Part shown: piece by piece, positions 8,581 to 18,631 of the stretch
How positions within the stretch are numbered: position 1 is the stretch's first letter
Layout of the letters: the number at the start of each line of letters is the position of its first letter
NCBI RefSeq assembly: GCF_000007485.1
Contig: NC_004572.3
Location: 124,001 to 188,000 of the forward strand
Direction of reading: 5' to 3'
DNA length: 64,000 bases
Source of the DNA: Tropheryma whipplei str. Twist
Lineage (GTDB): Bacteria; Actinomycetota; Actinomycetes; Actinomycetales; Microbacteriaceae
Translations under genes and position numbers: made by a program
Notes under the pieces: model-generated
Seen by the model: only the letters and a program-made list of their open reading frames with translations
What the model was told of the DNA's origin: nothing
The model's database searches: none

Positions 8581-8886
8581 ATGTCAAAGCTTAGCAAGAT
8601 TGTAAAGAACGAGAAGCGCAAGGTTATTGTCGCGCGGTATGCTGCTCGCAGGCAGGAATTGAAGAGGATTATCGCCGCTCCGGGGACAGCCCCCGAACGG
8701 CGCGATGAGGCTCAGGCTGCTTTGCAGAAGCTGCCTAGAGATGCGTCACCGGTTAGGGTGCGCTCTCGTGATGTTGTTGATGGCCGACCCCGGGGCATCC
8801 TCAGTAGGTTTGGCGTCTCCAGGATTCGTTTCCGCGAGATGGCGCATCGCGGAGAATTACCCGGTATAACCAAATCAAGCTGGTAA
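8581..8886 (+). CDS. rpsN: 30S ribosomal protein S14 (long, zinc-free form)
   Basis: 101 residues: [20 protein letters not shown] at the start and [20 protein letters not shown] near the end, diagnostic of S14. The long form lacks the CxxC zinc motif of short S14. It directly follows rpmG. Other actinobacteria also have rpmB-rpmG-rpsN clusters, where the cysteine-free copies are used under zinc limitation and controlled by Zur. No Zur box was recognised here. Confidence 0.96.
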   Translation: MSKLSKIVKNEKRKVIVARYAARRQELKRIIAAPGTAPERRDEAQAALQKLPRDASPVRVRSRDVVDGRPRGILSRFGVSRIRFREMAHRGELPGITKSSW

Positions 8887-8951
8887 GTTTTTGATTTTGC
8901 TGCTAAGATCGCAGTCGGCGTCGCTTCTGGACCCAGATATTAGGAGGTAAT

Positions 8952-9233
8952 GTGGTTTCTCTGAATCGCACTGAATTGGTTGCTAAGGTTGCTGAGACGT
9001 CTGGTGTTAGCCGGGCTACTGTGAACTCTGTTATTGAGGAGACCTTTGCTGTTTTCGCGGAAACGGTACGTGCCGGCGGTAAGGTGACGATTCCTGGCTG
9101 GTGTTCTGTTACACGCTCTCATAGAGCTGCCCGTACTGGTCGTAATCCCCAAACCGGTAAGACCGTTGAGATTCCTGCCGGTTATTCTGTTCGTATCGCT
9201 CCCGGCAGCAAGTTGAAAGCCGCAGTTAAGTAG
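8952..9233 (+). CDS. hup: HU-family nucleoid protein
   Basis: 93 residues starting at GTG behind a very strong ribosome binding site (AGGAGGT at 8942-8948). The HU/IHF fold is clear: LNRTELVAKVAETSGVSRAT, then the arm region TIPGWCSVTRSHRAARTGRN-PQTG, ending GSKLKAAVK. HU binds and bends DNA without strong sequence preference. It lacks the Lys/Ala-rich tail found in mycobacterial and streptomycete HupB and HupS. A hairpin follows the stop. Confidence 0.96.
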   Translation: MVSLNRTELVAKVAETSGVSRATVNSVIEETFAVFAETVRAGGKVTIPGWCSVTRSHRAARTGRNPQTGKTVEIPAGYSVRIAPGSKLKAAVK

Positions 9234-9235
9234 AC

Positions 9236-9259
9236 TGGGGGCACTTATTTCCGCCCCCA
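9236..9259 (+). terminator. hairpin after hup, probable terminator
   Basis: TGGGGGC and GCCCCCA form a 7-bp perfect stem with a 10-base loop, starting 3 bases behind the hup stop. There is no long T-run, so efficiency is uncertain. Confidence 0.6.
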
Positions 9260-9282
9260 ATTCATTACAGGGATAAAGGTTT

Positions 9283-11376
9283 TTGGCGCGTCTTCTCTCT
9301 GCCCGTTTCTTTTCTATTCTTATTGTTTTTTTTGCTTTATCGTTTTTTCTCGCCTCTTTTGTTTTGCCTCGCCTCTTGGGCGGTTTTGATATCAACTGGG
9401 CCCTTGTTTCCGTAACCGGTGCGCTTCGTTTTCTTGTGGCGATTCTGGTGGGCTGCCTTGTATCCATTGCTTATTCTCTAAGTCCCAGATTTCCCGAGTA
9501 TGGAAAGTTGTTAATTGTTGCGCGCACTCTTTCGTGTTGTGTGGTTCCGGTTGTTTTCTTTTGTATACTTTTCGCTTTTCTGACTGAGAAAGCTGAGTTT
9601 TCTGGGCTCAATTTTGAAACTTACTTAACTGGGCCCGGTTTTGTTTGGATTATTGTTTTGGCACTGGTTCTGCTTATCTCTTTGGCTCTTTTGTTTTGCA
9701 AAAAACGTATTCAGATTGCCGTTATAAGTACAATTACCCTTTTGCTCCTAATTCCTCTTGCATTCAGTGAACATTCGGGTCACAGCACTGTTTCTGCCAA
9801 TGTTTCGCAGCACGTAACGGATTATCAGGGTTCTGTGTCTGACAAGTCGCATCACGCTCATCATTCACATAATCATTCACAGGGCGAAACACGTTCTGCG
9901 CACGATGTGCCATTAGATGCGATAGGCGCGTCTCGCACTCCGGCGATGCATGGTGGGTCGCACGGAGCTATGGGCGCATCGTTAGTGTACGCCATTTCTA
10001 TTTCAGTTTTAGCAGGGGTAATTTTCTCAATGCTTTACATTACCGGACTATATTTTGCGCGGATCAAACACATAAAGTCCTCTGTTCAAATAATGCCTCA
10101 GAGATTCTTTAGCATTACAAACAGATTGTCAGTGCTATCCATGTTTTTACTTTTATTCGCATTTTTTTCCGATGCTGTGACTGCGATGCCTTACATTAGC
10201 TCTGAATTTACCCCATACGGGATTTTGTCTGCAACAAAAATTGCACTGTTTCTTCTGCTTGCCCTGTGTGCGCTGTACATTCATTTTTTTTACTTTATTA
10301 AAAGTAGGATGACGTGTGCGCTAATTGTCATTCTGGCATGTGAAGCTGTTATTACGGGTTTGATTTTTTTAATTACTGCTTCGGCTGTTACCCAGATACC
10401 CCAGGCATCAGTATCTGACAGAACACCAACCCCTGCTGAATTGTTAACAGGCCAGATACTGCCCCCAAGGGAGAGTTTCACTAATTATCTATCAATTTGG
10501 ATGATCGATCCTTTGTGGCTTTCTATATGCGTTGTTTTAGCCTTTTTCTATCTTCTTGGGGTTATAAAACTCCACCGCCGTGGGGATAGATGGCCATGGC
10601 TAAAGACAGTAAGCTGGCTTTTCGCCGTGCTTGTTATGTTCTACGTAACCAATGGGGGAGTTGCTGTATACGGTATGTATCTTTTTTCAGCTCATATGGT
10701 TATGCATATGACCCTTGGCGCCATCGTCCCGATATTCTTGGTTGTGGCATCACCGGTCACACTTTTACTGAGAGCTGTTCCGGCACGCCGGGATGGCAGC
10801 TTTGGCCCGAGAGAATGGATATTGTTTTTTCTGAATACCAGATTTATTCAGTTTATTAGTTTGCCTCCTATTGCTGCTGCAATATTTATCCTGTCAATGT
10901 TCATTTTTTATTTCACAGATCTATTACAGTTTGGAATACAAAATTACTTAGGCCATCAGGTAATGATGTTTCATTTTCTGCTGAGTGGATATCTTTTTGC
11001 CCAGAGTATTCTGGTAACAGACCCTTCCAGACATCGCTTTAGCATACCTTCCAGAATGTTAGTGCTAGTATTGGCGATGGCGACGCATGCGTTTTTTGGT
11101 ATCGCTATCATGTCGTCCAGGTATCTTTTTTTACCAGAATGGTTTGGCGCCATGGGGCGCACGTGGGGTAGTCCTCCCTTGGTAGATCAGCAAATGGGCG
11201 GCGCTTTGGCTTGGGGGACAACCGAAATACCGACCATCTTGCTTGTTACTTTCTTGTTTTTCAAGTGGTTCAAACAGGACCAGCGTGAGGCGCTTCGAAG
11301 AGATCGTGCGGAGGATCGCAATGGCGACAAAGCCCTTGTGGCGTATAACGAATATTTAGCCCGACTACAGGGCTAG
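9283..11376 (+). CDS. CopD/CtaG-like multi-span membrane protein (copper / cytochrome oxidase assembly)
   Basis: A 697-residue integral membrane protein with well over ten predicted spans, starting at TTG. The N-terminal half resembles CopD. The C-terminal half (about 420-690) fits CtaG of the caa3 oxidase type, with AHMVMHMTLGAIVPIFLV and LGHQVMMFHFLLSGYLF carrying conserved His and Met residues. Between spans, about residues 165-225 form a His-rich extracytoplasmic loop (KSHHAHHSHNHSQ) suited to binding copper. The likely role is copper delivery to respiratory oxidase. The helicase gene starts one base after the stop, so they share an operon. Confidence 0.82.
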   Translation: MARLLSARFFSILIVFFALSFFLASFVLPRLLGGFDINWALVSVTGALRFLVAILVGCLVSIAYSLSPRFPEYGKLLIVARTLSCCVVPVVFFCILFAFLTEKAEFSGLNFETYLTGPGFVWIIVLALVLLISLALLFCKKRIQIAVISTITLLLLIPLAFSEHSGHSTVSANVSQHVTDYQGSVSDKSHHAHHSHNHSQGETRSAHDVPLDAIGASRTPAMHGGSHGAMGASLVYAISISVLAGVIFSMLYITGLYFARIKHIKSSVQIMPQRFFSITNRLSVLSMFLLLFAFFSDAVTAMPYISSEFTPYGILSATKIALFLLLALCALYIHFFYFIKSRMTCALIVILACEAVITGLIFLITASAVTQIPQASVSDRTPTPAELLTGQILPPRESFTNYLSIWMIDPLWLSICVVLAFFYLLGVIKLHRRGDRWPWLKTVSWLFAVLVMFYVTNGGVAVYGMYLFSAHMVMHMTLGAIVPIFLVVASPVTLLLRAVPARRDGSFGPREWILFFLNTRFIQFISLPPIAAAIFILSMFIFYFTDLLQFGIQNYLGHQVMMFHFLLSGYLFAQSILVTDPSRHRFSIPSRMLVLVLAMATHAFFGIAIMSSRYLFLPEWFGAMGRTWGSPPLVDQQMGGALAWGTTEIPTILLVTFLFFKWFKQDQREALRRDRAEDRNGDKALVAYNEYLARLQG

Positions 11377-11377
11377 A

Positions 11378-13474
11378 ATGTTTCCCGAAATTCAGGAGAA
11401 TATGACAAACGCGGTTATAAAGGACAGGACTTCGCATTTACTGTCGGCTCTTGCAAGAACTGTAAGGGAGGTTGAGATGTCCCTGGTGCGCAAGAGAATA
11501 GGCCCGTCATCTGTGATGCGTTTTCATGCAGTGGCCCTGTTATTGAGGCAAGAGCGAGCTCGCGTCAAGTCTGACCCTGACATAACCGATACAGTACGCA
11601 CTGAACTCATTAGGCGACTCGATGGGCTTGCTGCTGTTATGGTGCGTATCGCCGCAAGAGACACAGCCCTCATGTCTATTGTTACCCCCGATGCTCCGGT
11701 TTCTGATGGCGCACTGTTGTATCGCCGGAGATTGCTTTCTCAGATTGGTGTTATTGACCCTGATGGGGGGTCTTCAGAGATCCGCGAAGCCGCGCCGCCG
11801 CCTCCCAGCTTGGAATTGTATCCGCAAAGTGTGAAGATGTATCACGCAACTCATATCTTTCGTCCGCCCGGGCCAGATATGGAAAGCGATCTAGTTCCAA
11901 TAATAAGATTGGCTAATTGGGACCTTGTTGGTTCCGTCTTTAAGGCTTTTTCCCAAGGCGGCGCGTCGGTGTGCAAGTCCTTACCTGCACCTTCACCATT
12001 TCTTGATCGACTTGCGCCCGACGGATTGTCCATGATGCCACATCAGGCCGGTTTCGTAGAATCTGCCCGCCTGGGTCATAGGAGTTTTCTCTTGGCCGAC
12101 GAACCCGGTTTGGGCAAAACGGCCCAGTCATTACTTGCCGCTGGAGTGACAAACTCATTTCCGCTTTTAGTTGTCGTTCCAAATGTTGTCAAGCTCAATT
12201 GGGTGCGTGAGGCCAAAATGTGGCTTCCCGGCAGGCGGGCAACGATTATTAGTGGAGATGATCTTGATGCCTTTGCGGATATTTTCGTCATAAATTACGA
12301 AATGCTGGACCGTCACATGTTGTGGATGGTTGATTTCGGTTTCGCGGGCATGGTTGTTGATGAGGCACATCTTATAAAAAACTTTTCTTCCCAGCGCTCT
12401 GGGAATGTGCTAGCGTTGGCTCAACACATACGAAAGAAATGCTGTAACCCCCTGATGATCGCCCTGACCGGGACTCCTGTGATAAACAGTGTCGAAGATT
12501 TCAGGGCTCTATGGTTATTTTTGGGGTGGCTTGCCGGACCTCGGGGCAGGGATCTAAGCCCCGTTTTTGTCTCTGAGCTTGAGAAAACAGGCTTAACACC
12601 CGAAGATCCGGGGTTTTCTGAAACTGTTAGGGATGTGATGGGGCATCTTGGAATTGTACGACGAAGAAAAACACAGGTTGCAAAGGATCTTCCAGAAAGA
12701 ATGGTCGTAGATCTGCCTGTTGAACTGGATGGCGACGCATTCCGCAGTGTAAAAAATGCGGAAGATGATCTGGCAGATGCGCTCTATGCGCAGTATATTT
12801 CCCTTAAGCACCTTAGAATCGACGATTACCAAATTCGCCTGAAGGCAGTGGAGCGTTTTGCGGTTGAATCGAAAGACTCTAGTGCGTTGAATATTTTTTC
12901 TATTGTCAGGAAGATAGGTATTACAAAAGCGCCCCTCGCGATTGACTTCACTATTCAGATGCTGGATTCCGTTGGTAAAATCGTTTTTTTTGCAAAGCAT
13001 ATCGAGGTTATGAATATGGCTGAGGAAATGTTTTGCCAGCAGGGCATTCGTTCTGTTTCAATCAGGGGGAGTCAGACGCCAAATGACCGGAAAAATGCTC
13101 TCCGTACATTTGATGAGGATCCGGATACACGTGTTGCAATTTGCTCCCTAACCGCTGCTGGACTTGGCATAAACCTTCAAGTTGCTTCTAATGTAGTTTT
13201 GTCAGAATTGAGTTGGACTGCCGCCGAACAGGGTCAGGCGATTGATAGATTACATCGCATTGGTCAAACGGAGCCCGTAACCGCCTGGCGCATTCTGGGC
13301 GCGGGTACGGTTGATATTAGAATGGCTGCTTTAGTTGATTCAAAATCAAATGATGCAATCCTGTCTCTGGATGGCGGAGATATGCGTGAAGTACAGCAAG
13401 AGAGTCTTCATATAAGATCCCTCCTTGACTTGCTTGATGATAGGATACGTAAGGCTGAGCAGCACGTAGAGTAA
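11378..13474 (+). CDS. SNF2-family DEAD/DEAH-type helicase
   Basis: 698 residues. About 225 N-terminal residues are unassigned. The ATPase core follows: DEPGLGKTAQS (Walker A, about 241), VVDEAHLIKN (Walker B, about 326), ALTGTPVIN (motif III), and in the C-terminal lobe SLTAAGLGINLQ and EQGQAIDRLHRIGQTEPV (motifs V and VI, about 625-640). This is the SNF2/RapA-like pattern of ATP-driven translocases on double-stranded DNA. Role unknown: chromatin remodelling, transcription recycling and repair are possible. It is translated right behind the membrane protein gene. Confidence 0.88.
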   Translation: MFPEIQENMTNAVIKDRTSHLLSALARTVREVEMSLVRKRIGPSSVMRFHAVALLLRQERARVKSDPDITDTVRTELIRRLDGLAAVMVRIAARDTALMSIVTPDAPVSDGALLYRRRLLSQIGVIDPDGGSSEIREAAPPPPSLELYPQSVKMYHATHIFRPPGPDMESDLVPIIRLANWDLVGSVFKAFSQGGASVCKSLPAPSPFLDRLAPDGLSMMPHQAGFVESARLGHRSFLLADEPGLGKTAQSLLAAGVTNSFPLLVVVPNVVKLNWVREAKMWLPGRRATIISGDDLDAFADIFVINYEMLDRHMLWMVDFGFAGMVVDEAHLIKNFSSQRSGNVLALAQHIRKKCCNPLMIALTGTPVINSVEDFRALWLFLGWLAGPRGRDLSPVFVSELEKTGLTPEDPGFSETVRDVMGHLGIVRRRKTQVAKDLPERMVVDLPVELDGDAFRSVKNAEDDLADALYAQYISLKHLRIDDYQIRLKAVERFAVESKDSSALNIFSIVRKIGITKAPLAIDFTIQMLDSVGKIVFFAKHIEVMNMAEEMFCQQGIRSVSIRGSQTPNDRKNALRTFDEDPDTRVAICSLTAAGLGINLQVASNVVLSELSWTAAEQGQAIDRLHRIGQTEPVTAWRILGAGTVDIRMAALVDSKSNDAILSLDGGDMREVQQESLHIRSLLDLLDDRIRKAEQHVE

Positions 13475-13613
13475 CCTGTGTCTTCGACTCTTTCGTCGGT
13501 TACAGGCCGCGCGGTCTGTCCGCTTTTGTGTGCTTTTGGCCGTGTTTATGAAATTTGTATTGTAGACTTAGTCCAGCGCGTGTGCGACGGCCGACTAGTA
13601 GAGGAGATAATCG

Positions 13614-14807
13614 ATGGCAAAGGCCAAGTTTGAGCGGACTAAACCCCATGTGAATATTGGGACTATAGGTCATGTTGACCACGGTAAAACCACACTGACC
13701 GCCGCCATATCGAGGGTTTTGTCCGAGAGGCTTCCTTCGAATACGAATGTAAAGCAGGACTTTGATGCAATTGACTCGGCCCCGGAAGAGCGCCAGAGGG
13801 GTATTACGATCAATATTTCGCATATCGAGTACGAGACGGAAAAGAGGCACTACGCCCATGTTGATGCCCCAGGACATGCCGATTACATAAAGAATATGAT
13901 TACTGGCGCCGCTCAGATGGATGGTGCGATTCTTGTTGTTGCAGCGACAGACGGTGCAATGGCCCAGACCCGTGAGCATGTCTTGCTTGCCAAGCAGGTC
14001 GGCGTCCCCTATCTCCTTGTGGCACTCAATAAAGCCGATATGGTGTCTGATGAGGAAATACTCGAGCTTGTTGAGCTTGAGGTGCGCGAGCTGTTGTCAA
14101 ATCACGGCTTTGACGGTGAGAATGTTCCCGTTGTACGCGTATCTGGCCTTAAAGCACTTGAAGGTGATCAAAAGTGGGGCGATGCGGTTATGGAGCTTAT
14201 GAAAGCCGTTGATGAGAGCATTCCGGACCCCGTTAGAGATAGGGATAAACCCTTTTTGATGCCCATTGAGGATGTGTTCACAATCACTGGGCGCGGAACG
14301 GTTGTTACAGGCCGTGCAGAGCGTGGTGTTCTTGCGGTTAATTCCGAGGTTGAAATAGTCGGTATACGCCCGACGCAGAAAACCACTGTAACGGGAATTG
14401 AAATGTTTCGCAAGCAGTTGGATGAGGCGTGGGCAGGTGAGAACTGCGGCCTGCTGCTTCGCGGCACAAAACGAGAGGATGTCGAGCGTGGGCAGGTTGT
14501 TGTGAAACCTGGCAGTGTTACACCGCATACAAAGTTTGAGGGAAAGGCGTATATTCTGTCGAAAGATGAGGGTGGAAGGCATAACCCGTTCTATAGTAAC
14601 TATCGCCCACAGTTTTACTTCAGGACAACTGACGTGACTGGCGTTATAACCCTTCCTGAGGGAACAGAAATGGTTATGCCCGGCGATACCATCTCTATAA
14701 CAGTCGACTTGATTCAGCCAATTGCTATGGAAGAAGGCTTGGGTTTTGCGATTCGCGAGGGTGGCAGAACTGTTGGCGCAGGCACTGTAGTGAAAATTCT
14801 TGAATAG
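13614..14807 (+). CDS. tuf: translation elongation factor Tu
   Basis: 397 residues, the normal length. G1 is [10 protein letters not shown]2 region [11 protein letters not shown]3 DAPGHAD, G4 NKADM; domain II has [15 protein letters not shown]-Tu brings aminoacyl-tRNA to the ribosome. A good ribosome binding site (GAGGAG, 13600-13605) precedes the ATG. It is not next to fusA or rpsL here; the helicase gene lies upstream with a 139-base gap that should carry its own promoter. Confidence 0.98.
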   Translation: MAKAKFERTKPHVNIGTIGHVDHGKTTLTAAISRVLSERLPSNTNVKQDFDAIDSAPEERQRGITINISHIEYETEKRHYAHVDAPGHADYIKNMITGAAQMDGAILVVAATDGAMAQTREHVLLAKQVGVPYLLVALNKADMVSDEEILELVELEVRELLSNHGFDGENVPVVRVSGLKALEGDQKWGDAVMELMKAVDESIPDPVRDRDKPFLMPIEDVFTITGRGTVVTGRAERGVLAVNSEVEIVGIRPTQKTTVTGIEMFRKQLDEAWAGENCGLLLRGTKREDVERGQVVVKPGSVTPHTKFEGKAYILSKDEGGRHNPFYSNYRPQFYFRTTDVTGVITLPEGTEMVMPGDTISITVDLIQPIAMEEGLGFAIREGGRTVGAGTVVKILE

Positions 14808-15095
14808 CTAAGGGTCAAAAGGAATTCAGCTAACAGCTGAGTATAACAGCTGGGCCTTAGTCCAAACGGGTATCCTATCCGGTACTATTGCTCCAATACT
14901 TCTTGTGCATATTCATCAGTTTGGAGACGGCATCCCAGAGCAATAGATCAGGACCAGGTCCCTATAAGGCAGTAGGAGTCTCGAACAAAAGAGAATGTAA
15001 CAGAAACTAATACATATACTTCTTTATAATTTTGGCGACCAGAGGTGTCATTCCAGGTAAATAGCCTTACCACAGGCAAGACAAATACGCATGCA
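14808..15095. other. convergent intergenic region tuf / O-mannosyltransferase
   Basis: The two flanking genes converge on this 288-base gap. It contains three copies of the short motif cagctg within about 40 bases (14827-14856), but no terminator with a strong stem and T-run is clear. Confidence 0.4.
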
Positions 15096-16856
15096 TTACT
15101 TCCAGCTGGGTAAAATCATCAGGCTTTCCCAATATTTATAGTGCACCGGCCATGCCATATTGATCGGTAGGATGACGAAGCCACACACGGTTGCCGCCAG
15201 GAGGAATGTTACAACCAACATAAGCCGCAGAAGAGGGGCTTGCATAACAGGCGCAATATCCAGGCTGGCAATTCGTGCTGGCATAACAAAACACGCTTCG
15301 CGCACACGGTTACCGCTTCCACGCAGAGCCGCAAGCACCCGGGATCCATACTCAAATCGTCGCGTTCCCACCCATGGTGTTGGCAAAAGCCTATTTTCGG
15401 TTTTTATTTCCAGAATCTTGTAGATTGCAGCAGCAATCATGATTATCATAAACGGCTCAAAGACAATGGTATAGAAATGAAAGATAGTTCTGTTAACGTA
15501 CAAAAACCAAGGAAAGTATCCACCAGCGAGAGTCATAAGTATAAAATTCATACGCCAATCACGTCGACTCGGTGCAAAAATAGCGATTAGTGCAAAAATG
15601 ATGAACAGAGCTACGGCTGCCCACCAAAGCAAGGGGTTTGGCAGGCCGATTATAACCCGCACATCATCACCAATCTTTGTCCAGTACATATTCGTGGGTC
15701 TAATAAGGAAAGGCCACGTATACACTGGGGCTTCATAGATATGAGGGGTTGTAAGAGTGGAGTTAAATCTGTACATAGTTACCTGAAAATTCACCCAGCT
15801 CTGGAATATCTTTGGCACCCATGCAAGCGGTCCTGCCCACCCATTTCCTGGATAGGTTGCCCAGCTTGAGCCCCACCCACCTACAATGAAGTAATTTGCC
15901 CATAGCGCGATGTAGACAAACACGGAAATGATAACTGAACTGATACCCGAGACAAGTACCTGGTAGAAGGTTCCCTGAAAGCGATATTTGATACCAAGCT
16001 GCTTGCGCGTTGTCCAGTCAATTGCCGTTATGTACGGGATTATCCCGAAGTAATAAAAAATACCTGACCATTTCACAGAGGCAGCCATACCCATCAAAAC
16101 AGCAGCAAGGGCAAGCCATGGTCGCCACCACACGAGCGGCCCTGAGACGAGGTAATTGCCCTTTGCATCTTGGCTGAGGTGCTTACTTCGATTCTGAACC
16201 CACTTTGACATGGCTTTTCTGTACCATTGTCGATCCAGCAAAACGCACCATACTGCAATCAATGAAATTATCATCAGCACATTGTCGAGTATGGCAACCC
16301 GACTCATTACAATTGCATTGTTTTCTATCGCAAACAGAAAGCCCGCAATCCCCCCTATGAGGGTGCTCTCAAATAACCTGGCGGCTATAACAGCTGTCAT
16401 AAAGACCCCGAGCACCCCTATTAGGGCAACCGCAATCCGCCAACCGAATTGACTTCTCACTCCAAATAACTCAATCCCTGCGCCAATAATGTATTTACCT
16501 AGATGTGGATGAGCTAGAAATTCCGGTTCATTTGTGAAAAAATCGGTATCCCCGGATACGAATCTCTTATCTATATCCTCGGGCTTCATATCTCGTGGCC
16601 ATTCGGATTCATACCCGTTTTTGTACAGAGTGTAAGCGTCTTTGACGTAGTAAGTTTCGTCAAAAATCAGAGTTTTTGGGTCTGATAGGTTGTAAAAACG
16701 CAGCAGGGTTGCCAGAACGACAACCCCAAATATCATGCCCCAATAGGCAATCATGTTGCTTTTATAGCTTTTCAGGAGCTTGTGCCAGAATGCACAAGCC
16801 GGTGTTAGTCGCGAAGTCGCGCTCAGTGGCGATGGTGTAAATCTCATAGGATACAT
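15096..16856 (-). CDS. polyprenyl-phosphate-mannose:protein O-mannosyltransferase
   Basis: A GT39-type membrane enzyme with about ten or more spans. The first loop carries the catalytic motif IFDETYYVKDAY, typical of Pmt proteins. HPHLGKYIIGAGIELFG and the C-terminal block ending MAWPVHYKYWESLMILPSWK also match. It moves mannose from polyprenyl-phosphate-mannose to Ser/Thr of exported proteins; Ser/Thr-rich WiSP proteins are obvious possible substrates (inference). I start at the ATG at 16856 (586 residues); another ATG is at 16847. The frame stays open to 16979 but that part contains a short duplication and no family similarity. Divergent from manA. Confidence 0.88.
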   Translation of the reverse strand: MYPMRFTPSPLSATSRLTPACAFWHKLLKSYKSNMIAYWGMIFGVVVLATLLRFYNLSDPKTLIFDETYYVKDAYTLYKNGYESEWPRDMKPEDIDKRFVSGDTDFFTNEPEFLAHPHLGKYIIGAGIELFGVRSQFGWRIAVALIGVLGVFMTAVIAARLFESTLIGGIAGFLFAIENNAIVMSRVAILDNVLMIISLIAVWCVLLDRQWYRKAMSKWVQNRSKHLSQDAKGNYLVSGPLVWWRPWLALAAVLMGMAASVKWSGIFYYFGIIPYITAIDWTTRKQLGIKYRFQGTFYQVLVSGISSVIISVFVYIALWANYFIVGGWGSSWATYPGNGWAGPLAWVPKIFQSWVNFQVTMYRFNSTLTTPHIYEAPVYTWPFLIRPTNMYWTKIGDDVRVIIGLPNPLLWWAAVALFIIFALIAIFAPSRRDWRMNFILMTLAGGYFPWFLYVNRTIFHFYTIVFEPFMIIMIAAAIYKILEIKTENRLLPTPWVGTRRFEYGSRVLAALRGSGNRVREACFVMPARIASLDIAPVMQAPLLRLMLVVTFLLAATVCGFVILPINMAWPVHYKYWESLMILPSWK

Positions 16857-17212
16857 ATAGTTTATCTGCACGAGAGTTACAGCGCCCGGAAAATCCGCAA
16901 AAGCCCGAGCAATAACCCGTGCAGAGTTGCACCCCAAGACAAGAGCGCACCCCAAGACAACAGAGTAAACCAACCGCACATAATATTTGTCCCGCTACTG
17001 CCTCCACAGGTAAACATGTCAAGCCGAACAGAATGTATAGCTTAGAAATGTATTCTCAGAAATAGGTGTGCGTTCTGCCTGCATATCCGCAATTGCCTAC
17101 CAAAACACATCATTCAACACATACCCGTGCATGCCATCATCCATGCATGCCATATCACTTCCAATTGTGTCTATATGGCTTTGGCAGTTCAAGCATCATA
17201 TACTCTACTGTT
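16857..17212. other. divergent intergenic region pmt / manA
   Basis: The 356 bases should hold both promoters. A 14-bp repeat (gcaccccaagacaa at 16929-16942 and 16947-16960, period 18) lies near the pmt end. A TATACT box at 17199-17204 sits 8 bases before the manA ATG, which would make the manA message almost leaderless; no matching -35 is clear. Confidence 0.45.
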
Positions 17213-18580
17213 ATGCGCAGGCCTGACATCTTCTTGCTGAAGAATGCACCTATGAATTACGATTGGGGCGATTGCACAGCTATAGCTAGTCTTCAGGGAA
17301 GACAGCCTACATCACGCCCAGAAGCTGAGATCTGGTTCGGAACGCACCCCAGGTCACCTGCCTATCTTTCAGACGGTAGATTACTTGCTAGTGCTCTAGA
17401 AGAGCACGGAATCTCCATCTCGTATTTGGTGAAGCTGCTTGCCGCCGCAAAGCCACTTTCAATTCAGGTTCATCCGAATTCTGCGCAGGCTCGCGCAGGA
17501 TTCGCCAGAGAAAAGCATCTTGATTCTGCATCCAAGAACTATAGGGACAGATATGAGAAGTCTGAGATGCTTATTGCGATAAGCGATACGTTCAGCCTAT
17601 TGTGTGGATTCAGGCCCAAGGATGAGTTATCCGAGACACTAAACCATTTCTCTCTTGTTTCAAAAAAATTCAAAATCATGAGGGATCTTTACGAACAACA
17701 CGGATTGAAATGCGCTATTGCTTGGTTTTTTGAAAATGCCAATCAGAGTGATATCGATTTATTGTGCGAAGGAAGAATGCCGTATGAATCACAGAACACC
17801 ACAATATCCGACCTAAAGAAACACCATGTCAATGAACCTGGATTTGTTTTGGCGGTCCTCATGAATCGTGTCAATATCACTCGCGGACAGTCGGTTTTTG
17901 TACAAGCCGGCACCCTGCATTCGTACCTCAAAGGCTTTGGGGTCGAGATTATGACAAATAGTGACAATGTGATTCGCGCAGGGCTAACAACAAAACATAT
18001 TGACACAGTCGAGTTACAAAAGGTGGCCCTGTTCAAGTCAGAACCAGTTTGTCTTCTGCAGCCACACATCAGTAATTCAGGGGCCAGTAGGCGTTTTTGC
18101 ACGCCATACTTTACAGTTGAGGAGGTTACGCTCTCTGGTAATGAGGGCAGTTGCCTTAGCTCTAATATCGGCAATTGTGCGTACTGTAACAGAGATAGCG
18201 ATTCAGACCTTACATCTGTGCTGCAACATGATTTGGATCAAAAACATGATGGCATGACAGAGCCTTCACCAGAACTTTCCGAAGGTATTCATGCATGTAA
18301 TTCAGGTATCACTTGTACTTCTGAATCCATCTCTAAGTCGGCCACGGCCATCCCTGGTGGCACCTTCGGTGGGTCAGGATACACCTTACGGGGTACTGGA
18401 CTTGTGCTTGTCACAGCTGGTGTGGTTCATTTATCATCAGGTGACGAAGAATTGATAGTACGCTCCGGATTTGCCGCGTTTGTAATCGACCCGTCGCCAT
18501 CTGGCGGTGTTTTTCTCACAGGGTGCGGTGTTTGTTATATCGTTACTGATGATAATCAGTTTGACATAATTGCTTCTTAG
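17213..18580 (+). CDS. manA: mannose-6-phosphate isomerase (type I)
   Basis: 455 residues starting MRRPDIFLLKNAPMNYDWGD at the ATG at 17213; the frame is open further upstream but without similarity. The zinc/active-site motif is PLSIQVHPNSAQA; GTLHSYLKGFGVEIMTNSDN with RAGLTTKH is the second family signature. It interconverts fructose-6-phosphate and mannose-6-phosphate. Between about residues 310 and 380 there is an extra Ser/Cys-rich stretch (NIGNCAYCNRDSDSD) not usual in the family. With manB downstream and pmt upstream it supplies activated mannose. Confidence 0.93.
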   Translation: MRRPDIFLLKNAPMNYDWGDCTAIASLQGRQPTSRPEAEIWFGTHPRSPAYLSDGRLLASALEEHGISISYLVKLLAAAKPLSIQVHPNSAQARAGFAREKHLDSASKNYRDRYEKSEMLIAISDTFSLLCGFRPKDELSETLNHFSLVSKKFKIMRDLYEQHGLKCAIAWFFENANQSDIDLLCEGRMPYESQNTTISDLKKHHVNEPGFVLAVLMNRVNITRGQSVFVQAGTLHSYLKGFGVEIMTNSDNVIRAGLTTKHIDTVELQKVALFKSEPVCLLQPHISNSGASRRFCTPYFTVEEVTLSGNEGSCLSSNIGNCAYCNRDSDSDLTSVLQHDLDQKHDGMTEPSPELSEGIHACNSGITCTSESISKSATAIPGGTFGGSGYTLRGTGLVLVTAGVVHLSSGDEELIVRSGFAAFVIDPSPSGGVFLTGCGVCYIVTDDNQFDIIAS

Positions 18581-18631
18581 CTCATATCATTAGTGAGTTA
18601 CAGATGTGTAATTTTACAGATTGGGGTGAGA

